DNA from: Pseudomonadales bacterium
Lineage (GTDB): Bacteria > Pseudomonadota > Gammaproteobacteria > Pseudomonadales > Azotimanducaceae
DNA length: 64,000 bases
Assembly (NCBI GenBank): GCA_041395945.1
Contig: JAWKZN010000003.1
Coordinates: forward strand, 124,001-188,000
Direction: 5' to 3'
Made by a program: the position numbers and the translations under genes. The notes beneath the pieces are model-generated. The model saw only the letters and a program-made list of their open reading frames with translations, did not search any database and had not been told where the DNA came from. Positions 41,860 to 49,526 of the stretch are shown here, one piece after another (the first letter of the stretch is position 1; each line of letters starts with the position of its first letter).

Positions 41860-42010
41860 ATAATTTTCCTGGTGGAGGCAGCTTCACCGCCTCGGGTGAT
41901 TTCATGATGGAGGCGGTTTGACAGCCTCGGAGTTCTTCTATTACATTGCGCGCCCTGTGTTCGGCGCATGCGGCATTCTTGCGCGCTCGACCGTGGCCAG
42001 ACCGCTTCAT

Positions 42011-42097
42011 GCCGAGGTGGTGAAATTGGTAGACACGCTAGCTTCAGGTGCTAGTGGGGGAAACCCCGTGAAGGTTCAAGTCCTTTCCTCGGCACCA
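42011..42097 (+). tRNA. tRNA-Leu (anticodon CAG), with encoded CCA
   Basis: Acceptor stem GCCGAGG/CCTCGGC, D arm with TTGGTAGA, anticodon stem CTAGC/GCTAG with loop TTCAGGT (anticodon CAG at 42045-42047), a long variable arm typical of leucine tRNA, T arm GAAGG-TTCAAGT-CCTTT and 3' ACCA. All stems pair. Confidence 0.97.
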
Positions 42098-42122
42098 CTA
42101 TCCCGGCTTACGCTCGCAATCC

Positions 42123-42141
42123 TGATCAGAGTTACTGATCA
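42123..42141. other. Perfect hairpin after tRNA-Leu
   Basis: TGATCAG-AGTTA-CTGATCA, a 7-bp stem with 5-nt loop. It sits between the tRNA and the convergent AhpD-family gene. There is no T-run, so it may be a transcript end or processing structure at best. Confidence 0.3.
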
Positions 42142-42228
42142 ACCTGCCTGAGCCCCCTTACCGGCGCGACCTTGCCGCCCGGTACGCTGGTGCAACCGCG
42201 CATCCTACGCCTTTAGTGCCGCCCCAGG

Positions 42229-42831
42229 CTACGCCCGCTTCAGCCCAACGCCGGACTCGGACGCTGCCAGGGTTGCTGGATCGAGCTGCAATCCCAGCCC
42301 GTCTGCCAGCCGCACCAGGTGGTTGAATATGCCGACGATGTGCGCGACCTCCAGGCAGGCCGCATCGTCGAATCCCAGATCCCGCAGAGGCTGCCAGTCC
42401 GACTCGACCATGCGGGTCGCGGCGCCGCTGAGTTTCTCCGCCAGCGCGCAGAGCGCCCGCTCACGCTCGCTCAGTCCCTCGACTTCACGCCAGTCGCCGG
42501 TCTTCACCGCCTCTACCAGCGCCGCCGAGCCCCCTTCGACACGCAGAAACTCTGCGTGAGACTGGGTTCAGTAGAAGCAGTCCTGGGTGGATGCCGCGAC
42601 CGCCGCCACCATCTCCCGCTCGCTGCGCGACAGCGCGCCGGGTGCGAACATGATCTGGCCGAACAGGGCGCTGAACGCAGGTCCGATCCGCGGATGGGCG
42701 GCGATGAGTCGACCCATGGCGGGCAGGAAGCCGAAATCGTAGGGCCCTCCGGGCGGCACTGCAGCCCGATACTCGGCCTCGTCCAGCAGTTCTACCCAGG
42801 CTTGCTTTTCCATCGAGCGGTTGGTGGCCAT
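42229..42831 (-). CDS. AhpD/carboxymuconolactone decarboxylase-family selenoprotein (UGA at codon 88)
   Basis: A 200-residue protein if the in-frame UGA at 42568-42570 is read as selenocysteine; otherwise it stops after 87 residues. It has a strong ribosome site (GAGGAGAAACAG before ATG). EREMVAAVAASTQDCFY ends at the UGA, and TQSHAEFLRVEGGSAALV follows in the same frame. The AhpD catalytic set Glu-x11-Cys-x2-Cys-x3-His is matched by Glu73, Cys85, Sec88 and His92, so Sec replaces the second Cys of CxxC. The remainder (LGFDDAACLEVAHIVGIFNH) matches peroxidase-related AhpD proteins. A SECIS-like stem-loop follows the UGA. It is the last gene after cusA, 41 bp away. It probably reduces peroxides or disulfides. 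A nonsense mutation is the alternative reading. Confidence 0.8.
42540..42570 (-). promoter_or_regulatory. Candidate bacterial SECIS element
   Basis: Right after the UGA (42568-42570) come 9 nt and then CACGCAG-AGUUU-CUGCGUG, a perfect 7-bp stem with a 5-nt loop whose second base is G. The loop starts 16 nt after the UGA. Bacterial SECIS elements have a short stem-loop just downstream, with a G among the first two loop bases and about 16-37 nt from UGA to the loop, so this meets the known rules at their lower bound. Confidence 0.7.
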
Positions 42832-42872
42832 CTGTTTCTCCTCAGCAAATGCTGCCTGCAGCGATGCGGGCG

Positions 42873-45800
42873 TCAGACTTCCGCATCAGCAACCACACGG
42901 TTTTTACCACGTCCCTTCCAGATCAGAAACAGCGCAGGGATCACAATCAGGGTCAGCAGGGTTGCGCTGATCATACCGCCCACCATGGGGGCGGCGATGC
43001 GCCGCATGACCTCCGAGCCTGTGCCGCTGCCCAGCATCACGGGTACGAGGCCGGCAATTGTGGCCGCTACAGTCATCAGCACCGGGCGCACGCGCAACAC
43101 CGAGCCGTCCAGCACCGCTTTGCGCACATCCTGCAGACTCAGTCCGCGCCGTTGCAGCTGCGCCTCGGTCTCCTGCCGATGCAGTGCCTGATTCAGATAC
43201 ACCAGCATAACCACGCCGGTTTCGACCGCGACACCGGCCAGGGCAATGAAGCCCACTCCCACAGCGACAGAGAGATTGTAGTCGAGCAGATAGAGCAGCC
43301 AGATACCGCCGACCAGGGCCAGTGGCAGGGTACCGAGAATCATCACCACTTCGGGCACCCGACGGAAATTCAGATACAGAAGAAACACGATGATCGCGAG
43401 CGTAACAGGCCCCACCACGGAAAGACGCTCCTGGGCGCGGACCATGTATTCGTACTGTCCCGACCAGCCCAGCGAGTAACCGGTCGGCAGATCAACCCGC
43501 TCGGCCACCACACGCTGCGCTTCCGCCACGAAGGAGCCGAGATCCCGGTCGATCACATCCACATAGGTCCAGCCGTTGAGACGCGCGTTCTCGCTTTTCA
43601 ACATGGGAGCCCCATCGGTGATGCGGATGTCGGCGACATCCGCGAGCGTGATGTGCGCGCCGCCCGGTGTGACGATGGGCAGCAGCTCGAGCCGCTCCAG
43701 CGAATCCCGCTCTCCCTGGGGATAGCGGACGTTCACCGGATAACGCTCCAGCCCTTCCACGGTTTCCGTGACATTCATACCACCGACGGCGGAGCGCACG
43801 ATCATCTGCACGTCCGCGATGTTCATTCCGTAGCGGGCGGCGCGTGCACGATCTATGTCGACCTCCACATAGCGACCACCGGTGACCCGCTCCGAATAAA
43901 CCGATGCCAGACCCGGCACATCCGCCAGCGCCTTCTCCAGGGCACGACCGATTTCTTCGATCACGGCGAGATCCGGGCCGGCAACCTTGATACCCAGCGG
44001 AGTCTTGATGCCGGTGGCCAGCATGTCGATGCGGGTCTTGATCGGCATGACCCAGGCATTGGTCAGACCTGGAATCTGCACACTCCGATCGAGCTCGGCA
44101 CGCAGGCGCTCCGGCGTCATGCCCTCCCGCCACTGCTCCCTTGGTTTGAACTGAATGAGGGTTTCAATCATGGTCAGGGGTGCCGGATCGGTGGCCGTCT
44201 CCGCACGACCGATCTTGCCGAACACGGTTTTCACCTCCGGCACCTGACGGATGAGCCTGTCGGTCTGCTGGAGGATCTCCCGCGCCTTGTCGATGGAAAT
44301 GCCTGGCCGCGTTGTAGGCATGTACATCAGATCACCTTCATCGAGGGAGGGCATGAATTCCGAACCGAGTCTCGGCAGAGGCCACACACCCACCAGCAGA
44401 ATCAGCAACGCAACAGCGAGCGTCGTCCGTGGGTGTCGGATGACAGCACTGATGACCGGCCGGTAGGCGGTCATCATCAGCCGATTGAGCGGATTGCTGT
44501 GTTCGGAACGGATGCGTCCGCGAATGAAGTAACCCATCAGCACCGGCACAAGCGTGACCGACAGTGCGGCGGCAGCGGCCATCGCATAGGTCTTTGTATA
44601 GGCCAGCGGAGAGAACAGTCTCCCTTCCTGTGCTTCCAGGGTGAAAACCGGCAGGAAGCTCAGGGTGATCACCAGCAGGGAAAAGAACAGCGGCGGCCCC
44701 ACCTCGACGGCGGCTTCAGCAACGATGCGCCAGCGGTTTTCCGGCGTCAGCGGTTCCCGCTCGATGTGCTTGTGCAGGTTTTCGATCATCACGATTGCCC
44801 CATCCACCATGGTGCCGATCGCGATGGCGATGCCGCCAAGGGACATGATGTTGGCGTTGATGCCCTGCAGATGCATGACTACGAAGGCAGCCAGTATGCC
44901 GATCGGCAGACTCACGATCACCACCGCAGCCGAACGCAGGTGAAACAGAAACAGTGCACAGACCAGCCCGACGGTGAGCAGTTCCTCGACGAGCTTCTCC
45001 TGCAGATTGTCTACAGCCCGCTCGATCAGCGCGGCACGATCGTAAGTGGTGACGATTTCCACCCCGTCGGGGAGGCTCGCCTGCAGCATTTCCAGACGTT
45101 TGCGCACCGCTTCGATCGTGCTCGATGCATTGCCCTGCATGCGCATCACGATCACACCACCCACCACTTCACCTTCGCCATCGAGTTCCGCAATACCGCG
45201 CCGCATCTGCGGACCGATGCGCAACTGGGCCACATCCTTCAGCAGCACGGGCACACCCTTGTCATCAACACTCACCGGAACCAGTGCCAGATCTTCGAGA
45301 CCCTTGAGGTAGCCGGTGCTGCGCACCATGTACTCCGCTTCCGCCATTTCGATCACCGAACCCCCGGCTTCGCCGTTGGCAGCACGCACCGCATCGATCA
45401 CCCTGCCCAGCGGCAGGCCATAGGCGCGCAACCGGTATGGATCCACCACCACCTGGTACTGCCTGACCATACCGCCGATCGTGGCGACTTCGGCCACACC
45501 CGGCACCGTCTGCAGTTCGAATTTCAGGAACCAGTCCTGGAGACTGCGCAGCTGCGCGAGATCGTGCTGGCCGCTGCGGTCAACGAGTGCGTACTCGTAG
45601 ATCCAGCCGACACCGGTGGCATCCGGTCCCAGCGCCGGCCGCGCGCCTTCGGGCAGCCGCGGCGCTACCTGACTGAGGTATTCGAGCACCCGGGAGCGCG
45701 CCCAGTAGAGGTCGGTATCGTCTTCGAAGAGCACGTAGACATATGAGTCGCCGAAAAACGAATAACCCCGCACCGTGACCGCCTTGGGCACGGCCAGCAT

Positions 45801-46016
45801 AGCCGTGGTCAACGGGTAGGTGATCTGATCTTCCACCACCTGGGGTGCCTGCCCCGGATAAGAAGTCTTGATGATCACCTGCACATCGGAGAGATCCGGC
45901 AGTGCGTCTACCGGCGTCTGCCGAAGCGAGTAGAGTCCGCCTGCCAGCAGAAAACCGGTGGCGATCAGGACCAGGAAACGGTTCCTGATGGACCAGTGGA
46001 TGAGTTCGGCGATCAT
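42873..46016 (-). CDS. cusA: CusA-type copper/silver RND efflux pump
   Basis: A 1047-residue HME-RND transporter with 12 TM helices, the same size as E. coli CusA. Family segments include RQTPVDALPDLSDVQVII near the N-terminus, GGIAIAIGTMVDGAIVMIEN in the fourth TM region, EFMPSLDEGDLMYMPTT, RIDMLATGIKTPLGIKVAG and IALAGVAVETGVVMLVYLN. Methionine-rich segments agree with monovalent metal transport. Its start overlaps the cusB stop by 4 bases (ATGA). It exports Cu(I)/Ag(I) from the periplasm through CusC. Confidence 0.95.
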   Translation of the reverse strand: MIAELIHWSIRNRFLVLIATGFLLAGGLYSLRQTPVDALPDLSDVQVIIKTSYPGQAPQVVEDQITYPLTTAMLAVPKAVTVRGYSFFGDSYVYVLFEDDTDLYWARSRVLEYLSQVAPRLPEGARPALGPDATGVGWIYEYALVDRSGQHDLAQLRSLQDWFLKFELQTVPGVAEVATIGGMVRQYQVVVDPYRLRAYGLPLGRVIDAVRAANGEAGGSVIEMAEAEYMVRSTGYLKGLEDLALVPVSVDDKGVPVLLKDVAQLRIGPQMRRGIAELDGEGEVVGGVIVMRMQGNASSTIEAVRKRLEMLQASLPDGVEIVTTYDRAALIERAVDNLQEKLVEELLTVGLVCALFLFHLRSAAVVIVSLPIGILAAFVVMHLQGINANIMSLGGIAIAIGTMVDGAIVMIENLHKHIEREPLTPENRWRIVAEAAVEVGPPLFFSLLVITLSFLPVFTLEAQEGRLFSPLAYTKTYAMAAAAALSVTLVPVLMGYFIRGRIRSEHSNPLNRLMMTAYRPVISAVIRHPRTTLAVALLILLVGVWPLPRLGSEFMPSLDEGDLMYMPTTRPGISIDKAREILQQTDRLIRQVPEVKTVFGKIGRAETATDPAPLTMIETLIQFKPREQWREGMTPERLRAELDRSVQIPGLTNAWVMPIKTRIDMLATGIKTPLGIKVAGPDLAVIEEIGRALEKALADVPGLASVYSERVTGGRYVEVDIDRARAARYGMNIADVQMIVRSAVGGMNVTETVEGLERYPVNVRYPQGERDSLERLELLPIVTPGGAHITLADVADIRITDGAPMLKSENARLNGWTYVDVIDRDLGSFVAEAQRVVAERVDLPTGYSLGWSGQYEYMVRAQERLSVVGPVTLAIIVFLLYLNFRRVPEVVMILGTLPLALVGGIWLLYLLDYNLSVAVGVGFIALAGVAVETGVVMLVYLNQALHRQETEAQLQRRGLSLQDVRKAVLDGSVLRVRPVLMTVAATIAGLVPVMLGSGTGSEVMRRIAAPMVGGMISATLLTLIVIPALFLIWKGRGKNRVVADAEV

Positions 46017-47326
46017 GGCTGATGCCTCGAGTGATCACTGATGCTGGAGCCCTGATGAGCGTGATCTGACATGCGGCCCAACGCAGAGCCCGCGTTCGAT
46101 TCCGAATCGATAAGAAACTGCCCGGACACTACGACCGACTCATCGGCGCTGATGCCCTTGAGAATGGCGACCCGATCTGCGGATTCGATGCCGAGTTCCA
46201 CGCTGCGGACCTGATAACGGCCGCCACCGAGATCCACCACCACCCGGCTGACACGCTCTCCGCGGATGACGGCCTCGGCCGGCACATGCACCACCGGCGC
46301 GGTAGCCGGTGTGTCGATCGCCACACGGGCAAACAGGTTCGGTCGCAGCACACCGTCGGAATTGTCCAGTCCCACTCGCGCCCGCAGCGTGCGGGTTTTC
46401 GCATCGAGTTCCGGATACACGTAGTCGACCCGGCCGCGCCATTGCCGATCCGGAATCGATTCGATTTCGACAACCACCGGCGCGCCTGCCTGCACCCAGC
46501 TCGACTGGCGCTCGAAGATCTCCGCAAGCAGCCACACCTGGTCGATACCGGCGATCGATATCACCTCGGTCATGGGTGTGATGTACATGCCGTGGCGGGC
46601 GCCAAGCGCGGTGACCACCCCATCCGCGGGGGCAATCACGGGCACCCGCTGTCTAACATTACGATCGCGGCCCAGGCGCGCAATCTCCGCTTCGCTGACA
46701 CCGAAGGCGCGCAGCCGTGCACCCGAGGCTTCGCGCAGCGCCGCATTGCTGCTGCGCTGTGCGGCGAGGAATTCTTCCTGAGCGTTGACCAGGGTCGGCG
46801 AATAGATTTCGAACAGGGTCTGCCCGCGGCGCACGGCGTCACCGATCGAATGCACGGTGAGGGCTTCGATCCAGCCCTCAACCCGGACGTGAATGTGGTG
46901 CAGGGTATCCTCATCAAAGCCGATATAGCCGACACTGTGCAGCTGGCGCTGCAGCGGGCCGAACTGTGCCACCCCGGTGCGGATACCAAGACTGGCGGTT
47001 ACCGCCGGATCGATCCGCACCAGGTTGTCCGCACCGCCTGCTTTGTTGGCTTCGTCTGCATAGACCGGGACCAGATCCATGCCCATCGGGGACTTGCCCG
47101 GTCTGTCCCGCCGATAATTCGGATCCATCGGCGCTTTCCAGTAGAGAATCTCCCTTTGCGCCTGCGCGGCTGGAGCAGGTTGCACGCCGGTGTCCGGCCC
47201 CGTGGCCGGATCCGATACCTCACCCGGCCCGGCCAGATACCCGATGACGACACCCATGATCAGCACCACTGCAAAGGTGGCGATGCGACCGCCACGCAGC
47301 CCGGTTCCGGTTTTCTCAACGTTCAT
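46013..47326 (-). CDS. cusB: CusB-type membrane fusion protein
   Basis: A 437-residue adaptor with an N-terminal anchor (about 15-31). A heavy-metal-binding domain follows (YWKAPMDPNYRRDRPGKSPM, MDLVPVY), typical of CusB-family adaptors. The rest has the coiled coil, lipoyl (VRRGQTLFEIYSPTLVNAQE) and beta-barrel domains (IAGIDQVWLLAEIFERQ). It ends in a short His-rich tail (SDHAHQGSSISDHSRHQP), which may bind metal. The start overlaps the cusC stop. Confidence 0.95.
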   Translation of the reverse strand: MNVEKTGTGLRGGRIATFAVVLIMGVVIGYLAGPGEVSDPATGPDTGVQPAPAAQAQREILYWKAPMDPNYRRDRPGKSPMGMDLVPVYADEANKAGGADNLVRIDPAVTASLGIRTGVAQFGPLQRQLHSVGYIGFDEDTLHHIHVRVEGWIEALTVHSIGDAVRRGQTLFEIYSPTLVNAQEEFLAAQRSSNAALREASGARLRAFGVSEAEIARLGRDRNVRQRVPVIAPADGVVTALGARHGMYITPMTEVISIAGIDQVWLLAEIFERQSSWVQAGAPVVVEIESIPDRQWRGRVDYVYPELDAKTRTLRARVGLDNSDGVLRPNLFARVAIDTPATAPVVHVPAEAVIRGERVSRVVVDLGGGRYQVRSVELGIESADRVAILKGISADESVVVSGQFLIDSESNAGSALGRMSDHAHQGSSISDHSRHQP

Positions 47327-48690
47327 ATCGACAATCCCCCAAGATTGGCCAGCTGCACGTGGCTGTAGGCGCGCTCGGTGAGGAGGCGCAGATGATCGAT
47401 GCGCAGATCGAGCAGCGCGATGGCGCTGCGCATCACGTCTGCAAAATCTCCCGCATCACTCTGATAAGCCAGTAACGCAGCCCGGGACTGGTCTTCGGCC
47501 TGCTCGAGGATGCGGGTCTCGTAGAGGGCGATGCGCCGCGAGGTGTCCTGCCAGCGGGCATACTCCACCGCCAGCGCGCGATCGAGACGCCGCAGCTGCT
47601 CATCCCGACCGGCCTGTGCCGCGGCGGACTCACTGATCGCGGCGGATACCCGCTGATCCTGGCGGTTACCGGTGAACAGGGGCAGATCAACGCTGACTGC
47701 CACGCTGAAAAAGTCCGACCGGGGGTCACCGTCTGCATCCCGGCCGTCGCGGTAGCCGTAACCCACCTCCACCGCCCAGCCCGGGCGGTAGCTCTGGCGT
47801 GCCAGATCCACAGCGGTCTCCCGGGCCGCGATGCGGGCATTGGTCGCATCCAGTATGGGATGGCCGACGAGCCGTTCACGCAGCGTCGCGATCGGCGGCG
47901 GGTCGGCCCATTCCGGGAGGGACTCCGGCAGAGGCCGCCCGGCTGCGGCCCCCACCCACTGACCGAGATCTGCCCGGGCGCGGGCCCGCTGCCGGTCGAT
48001 TTCCAGTAAACGGTCTTCGAGCCGGGACAGCTCGAGCTCCGCCTGCAGCACATCCTGCTGATCCCGCCGCCCGACCCCGTACAGGGATCGGGTGATCTGC
48101 ACCAGGTCTGCAAACAGTGGCCGGGAAGAGGCGATGAGGTTGTGCGCCCGATACTGGTAGACGGCGTCGATCCAGCTCAGTCGCAGCGAACTCAGCACAT
48201 CCCGGGCACGCGCCTCAGCACTGCGGGACATCTCCAGCGCCTGATAGTGCATCTCCCGGGTGCTCAGAGATCTGGACCGGCCCGGCGGGAAGGCCTGGCG
48301 CAGACCGATCTGGGCCTGGGTCATGGGCTCTGCGCTGAAACTGCCGGAATCGACAGGCAGATTGGCAAGCCCGATCCGCAGCGACGGATCAGGCAGTTCG
48401 CCCGCCGCCACCGACCGGGACTCAAAGGCAGCCGCCCGGGCCAGCCAGGCCAACTGGCCGGGTTCGGACTGCAAGGCGAGATTCTCCGCCTCTGCCAGGG
48501 TAAGGGTCCGCAGTTGCGTCGAAGCAGACGCTCGTAAGGACTCCGGTTCGGCAGCAGGGGCGGGAGCGCCCAGCACCAGCAGGGCGGACAGGCCCCACCG
48601 CAGCCAGTCCCGAGATTGATCTGATCTGGCTGATCTGGCTGATGCAGCCGAATGGCGGGACTCAACCCCGCCGCGAAAAAAACTCCACAT
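47323..48690 (-). CDS. cusC: TolC/CusC-type outer membrane efflux protein
   Basis: A 455-residue outer-membrane factor with a long N-terminal basic segment and a signal peptide ending near Ala47 (LLVLGAPAPAAEP). The two OEP repeats are visible, with LRTLTLAEAENLALQSEPGQ in the first and LVGHPILDATNARIAARETA in the second, followed by RSDFFSVAVSVDLPLFTGNR. A GGAGAAAGG site precedes the ATG. It lacks the lipobox of E. coli CusC. It forms the trimeric exit duct for CusBA. Confidence 0.9.
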   Translation of the reverse strand: MWSFFRGGVESRHSAASARSARSDQSRDWLRWGLSALLVLGAPAPAAEPESLRASASTQLRTLTLAEAENLALQSEPGQLAWLARAAAFESRSVAAGELPDPSLRIGLANLPVDSGSFSAEPMTQAQIGLRQAFPPGRSRSLSTREMHYQALEMSRSAEARARDVLSSLRLSWIDAVYQYRAHNLIASSRPLFADLVQITRSLYGVGRRDQQDVLQAELELSRLEDRLLEIDRQRARARADLGQWVGAAAGRPLPESLPEWADPPPIATLRERLVGHPILDATNARIAARETAVDLARQSYRPGWAVEVGYGYRDGRDADGDPRSDFFSVAVSVDLPLFTGNRQDQRVSAAISESAAAQAGRDEQLRRLDRALAVEYARWQDTSRRIALYETRILEQAEDQSRAALLAYQSDAGDFADVMRSAIALLDLRIDHLRLLTERAYSHVQLANLGGLSI

Positions 48691-48810
48691 GACCTTTCTC
48701 CATCGTCGATGACCGTAAACGGGCAGAACGCTGGAGAGTGGCTATTTCAGATAAACACAGTGCAGGCAGTTGAGGGCGGGTGGGGGTCCCGGCAGATAGG
48801 AGAGGGTTCG

Positions 48811-49302
48811 TCAGCGGGGGGGCAGCCCGCTGTACCGGCGGATCACGACCGCCGGCCAGGCCGGCGCCAGGTATGCAAGCCCGGCGCCGGGCTTGACCTT
48901 GAGGTCAACACCCTGGCGTTCTGGTGGGGTAGCGTCGAAAGCCCCGCAGTCAGACCCGGTATCGACACAACTGCCCGGGGTCGCCTGAGCGTCAGCGGCG
49001 TCACTGATCCCGGTCGCCCCGCCACCATGACCCTGATGGCCGCCCGGCTCGGGCTGAGCCGGGCCGGCGCTGTGCTCCGAAACGGTGCGCGCCTGGGCTG
49101 GTGGACAATGGGGGCAATGGTGCCTGTCCGGGGCACCGGAATCCGGCGCTGTGCCGAGCAGCTTCGTCGCGGGGGCACCGACATCGGGTGTCAGCGCCAT
49201 GACACAGGGCTGCACGGCGACGTTCAGCCACACCACAGCCAGCAGCGTGAGCGCATGACGCGCCCAGGGTGCCGGTGATCTGCTGTCGGTCTTCCGTCTC
49301 AC
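48811..49302 (-). CDS. Small exported Cys/His-rich protein, first gene of the cus operon
   Basis: A 163-residue protein from the GTG at 49300-49302; a longer frame upstream is possible. A hydrophobic segment (HALTLLAVVWLNVAVQPCV) forms a signal or anchor. The mature part has the motif DRHHCPHCPP, a His/Gly stretch GGHQGHGGG, and further Cys near CVDTGSDCGAFD. It lies 120 bp upstream of cusC on the same strand. I suggest a periplasmic copper-binding helper, by its residues and position, not by known homology. Confidence 0.6.
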   Translation of the reverse strand: MRRKTDSRSPAPWARHALTLLAVVWLNVAVQPCVMALTPDVGAPATKLLGTAPDSGAPDRHHCPHCPPAQARTVSEHSAGPAQPEPGGHQGHGGGATGISDAADAQATPGSCVDTGSDCGAFDATPPERQGVDLKVKPGAGLAYLAPAWPAVVIRRYSGLPPR

Positions 49303-49392
49303 GGTCTGCTGCCGGTCTCCGATTTCTATCAGTATTGACCAGTTCCCCTGGATTTTGCGAGACCCGGGACACAACTGCGCCCACTCGGTGGG

Positions 49393-49510
49393 TTGACTCG
49401 CGTGTTCCTCACGCGAGGCAAAACGCCAAACGAGGGCACAGCGGAGCTGCCGAGCGAGGTCCGGGAGTACCCGTCCTCGCCCACGCCCTGATCAACCTCT
49501 TTCCGGAAGT
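49393..49510. repeat. Hairpin repeat, family B copy 2
   Basis: The segment 49393-49463 aligns with 37054-37123 (TTGACTCG, TGTTCCT, GCGAGGCAA, CGAGGGCA, CGAGCG...GGTCCG). It has a perfect hairpin CTCGCGTG-TTCCT-CACGCGAG at 49397-49417. Its tail, with CCTGATCAACCTC near 49490, matches the opposite strand at about 36855-36880. It lies between the cus leader gene and the convergent-side acyl-CoA ligase stop. Confidence 0.8.
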
Positions 49511-49526
49511 TTGATGGCCGTACGAC

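Noticed and set aside
42229..42831. Two separate short genes (42229-42507 and 42568-42831)
   Set aside because: They are the two sides of one frame around a UGA, together give one AhpD-family protein of normal length, and the second has no ribosome site.
42849..45746. 965-codon open frame antisense to cusA
   Set aside because: It is His/Gln/Arg-rich with no family resemblance and mirrors a strongly conserved RND gene; GC-rich third positions keep the opposite frame open.
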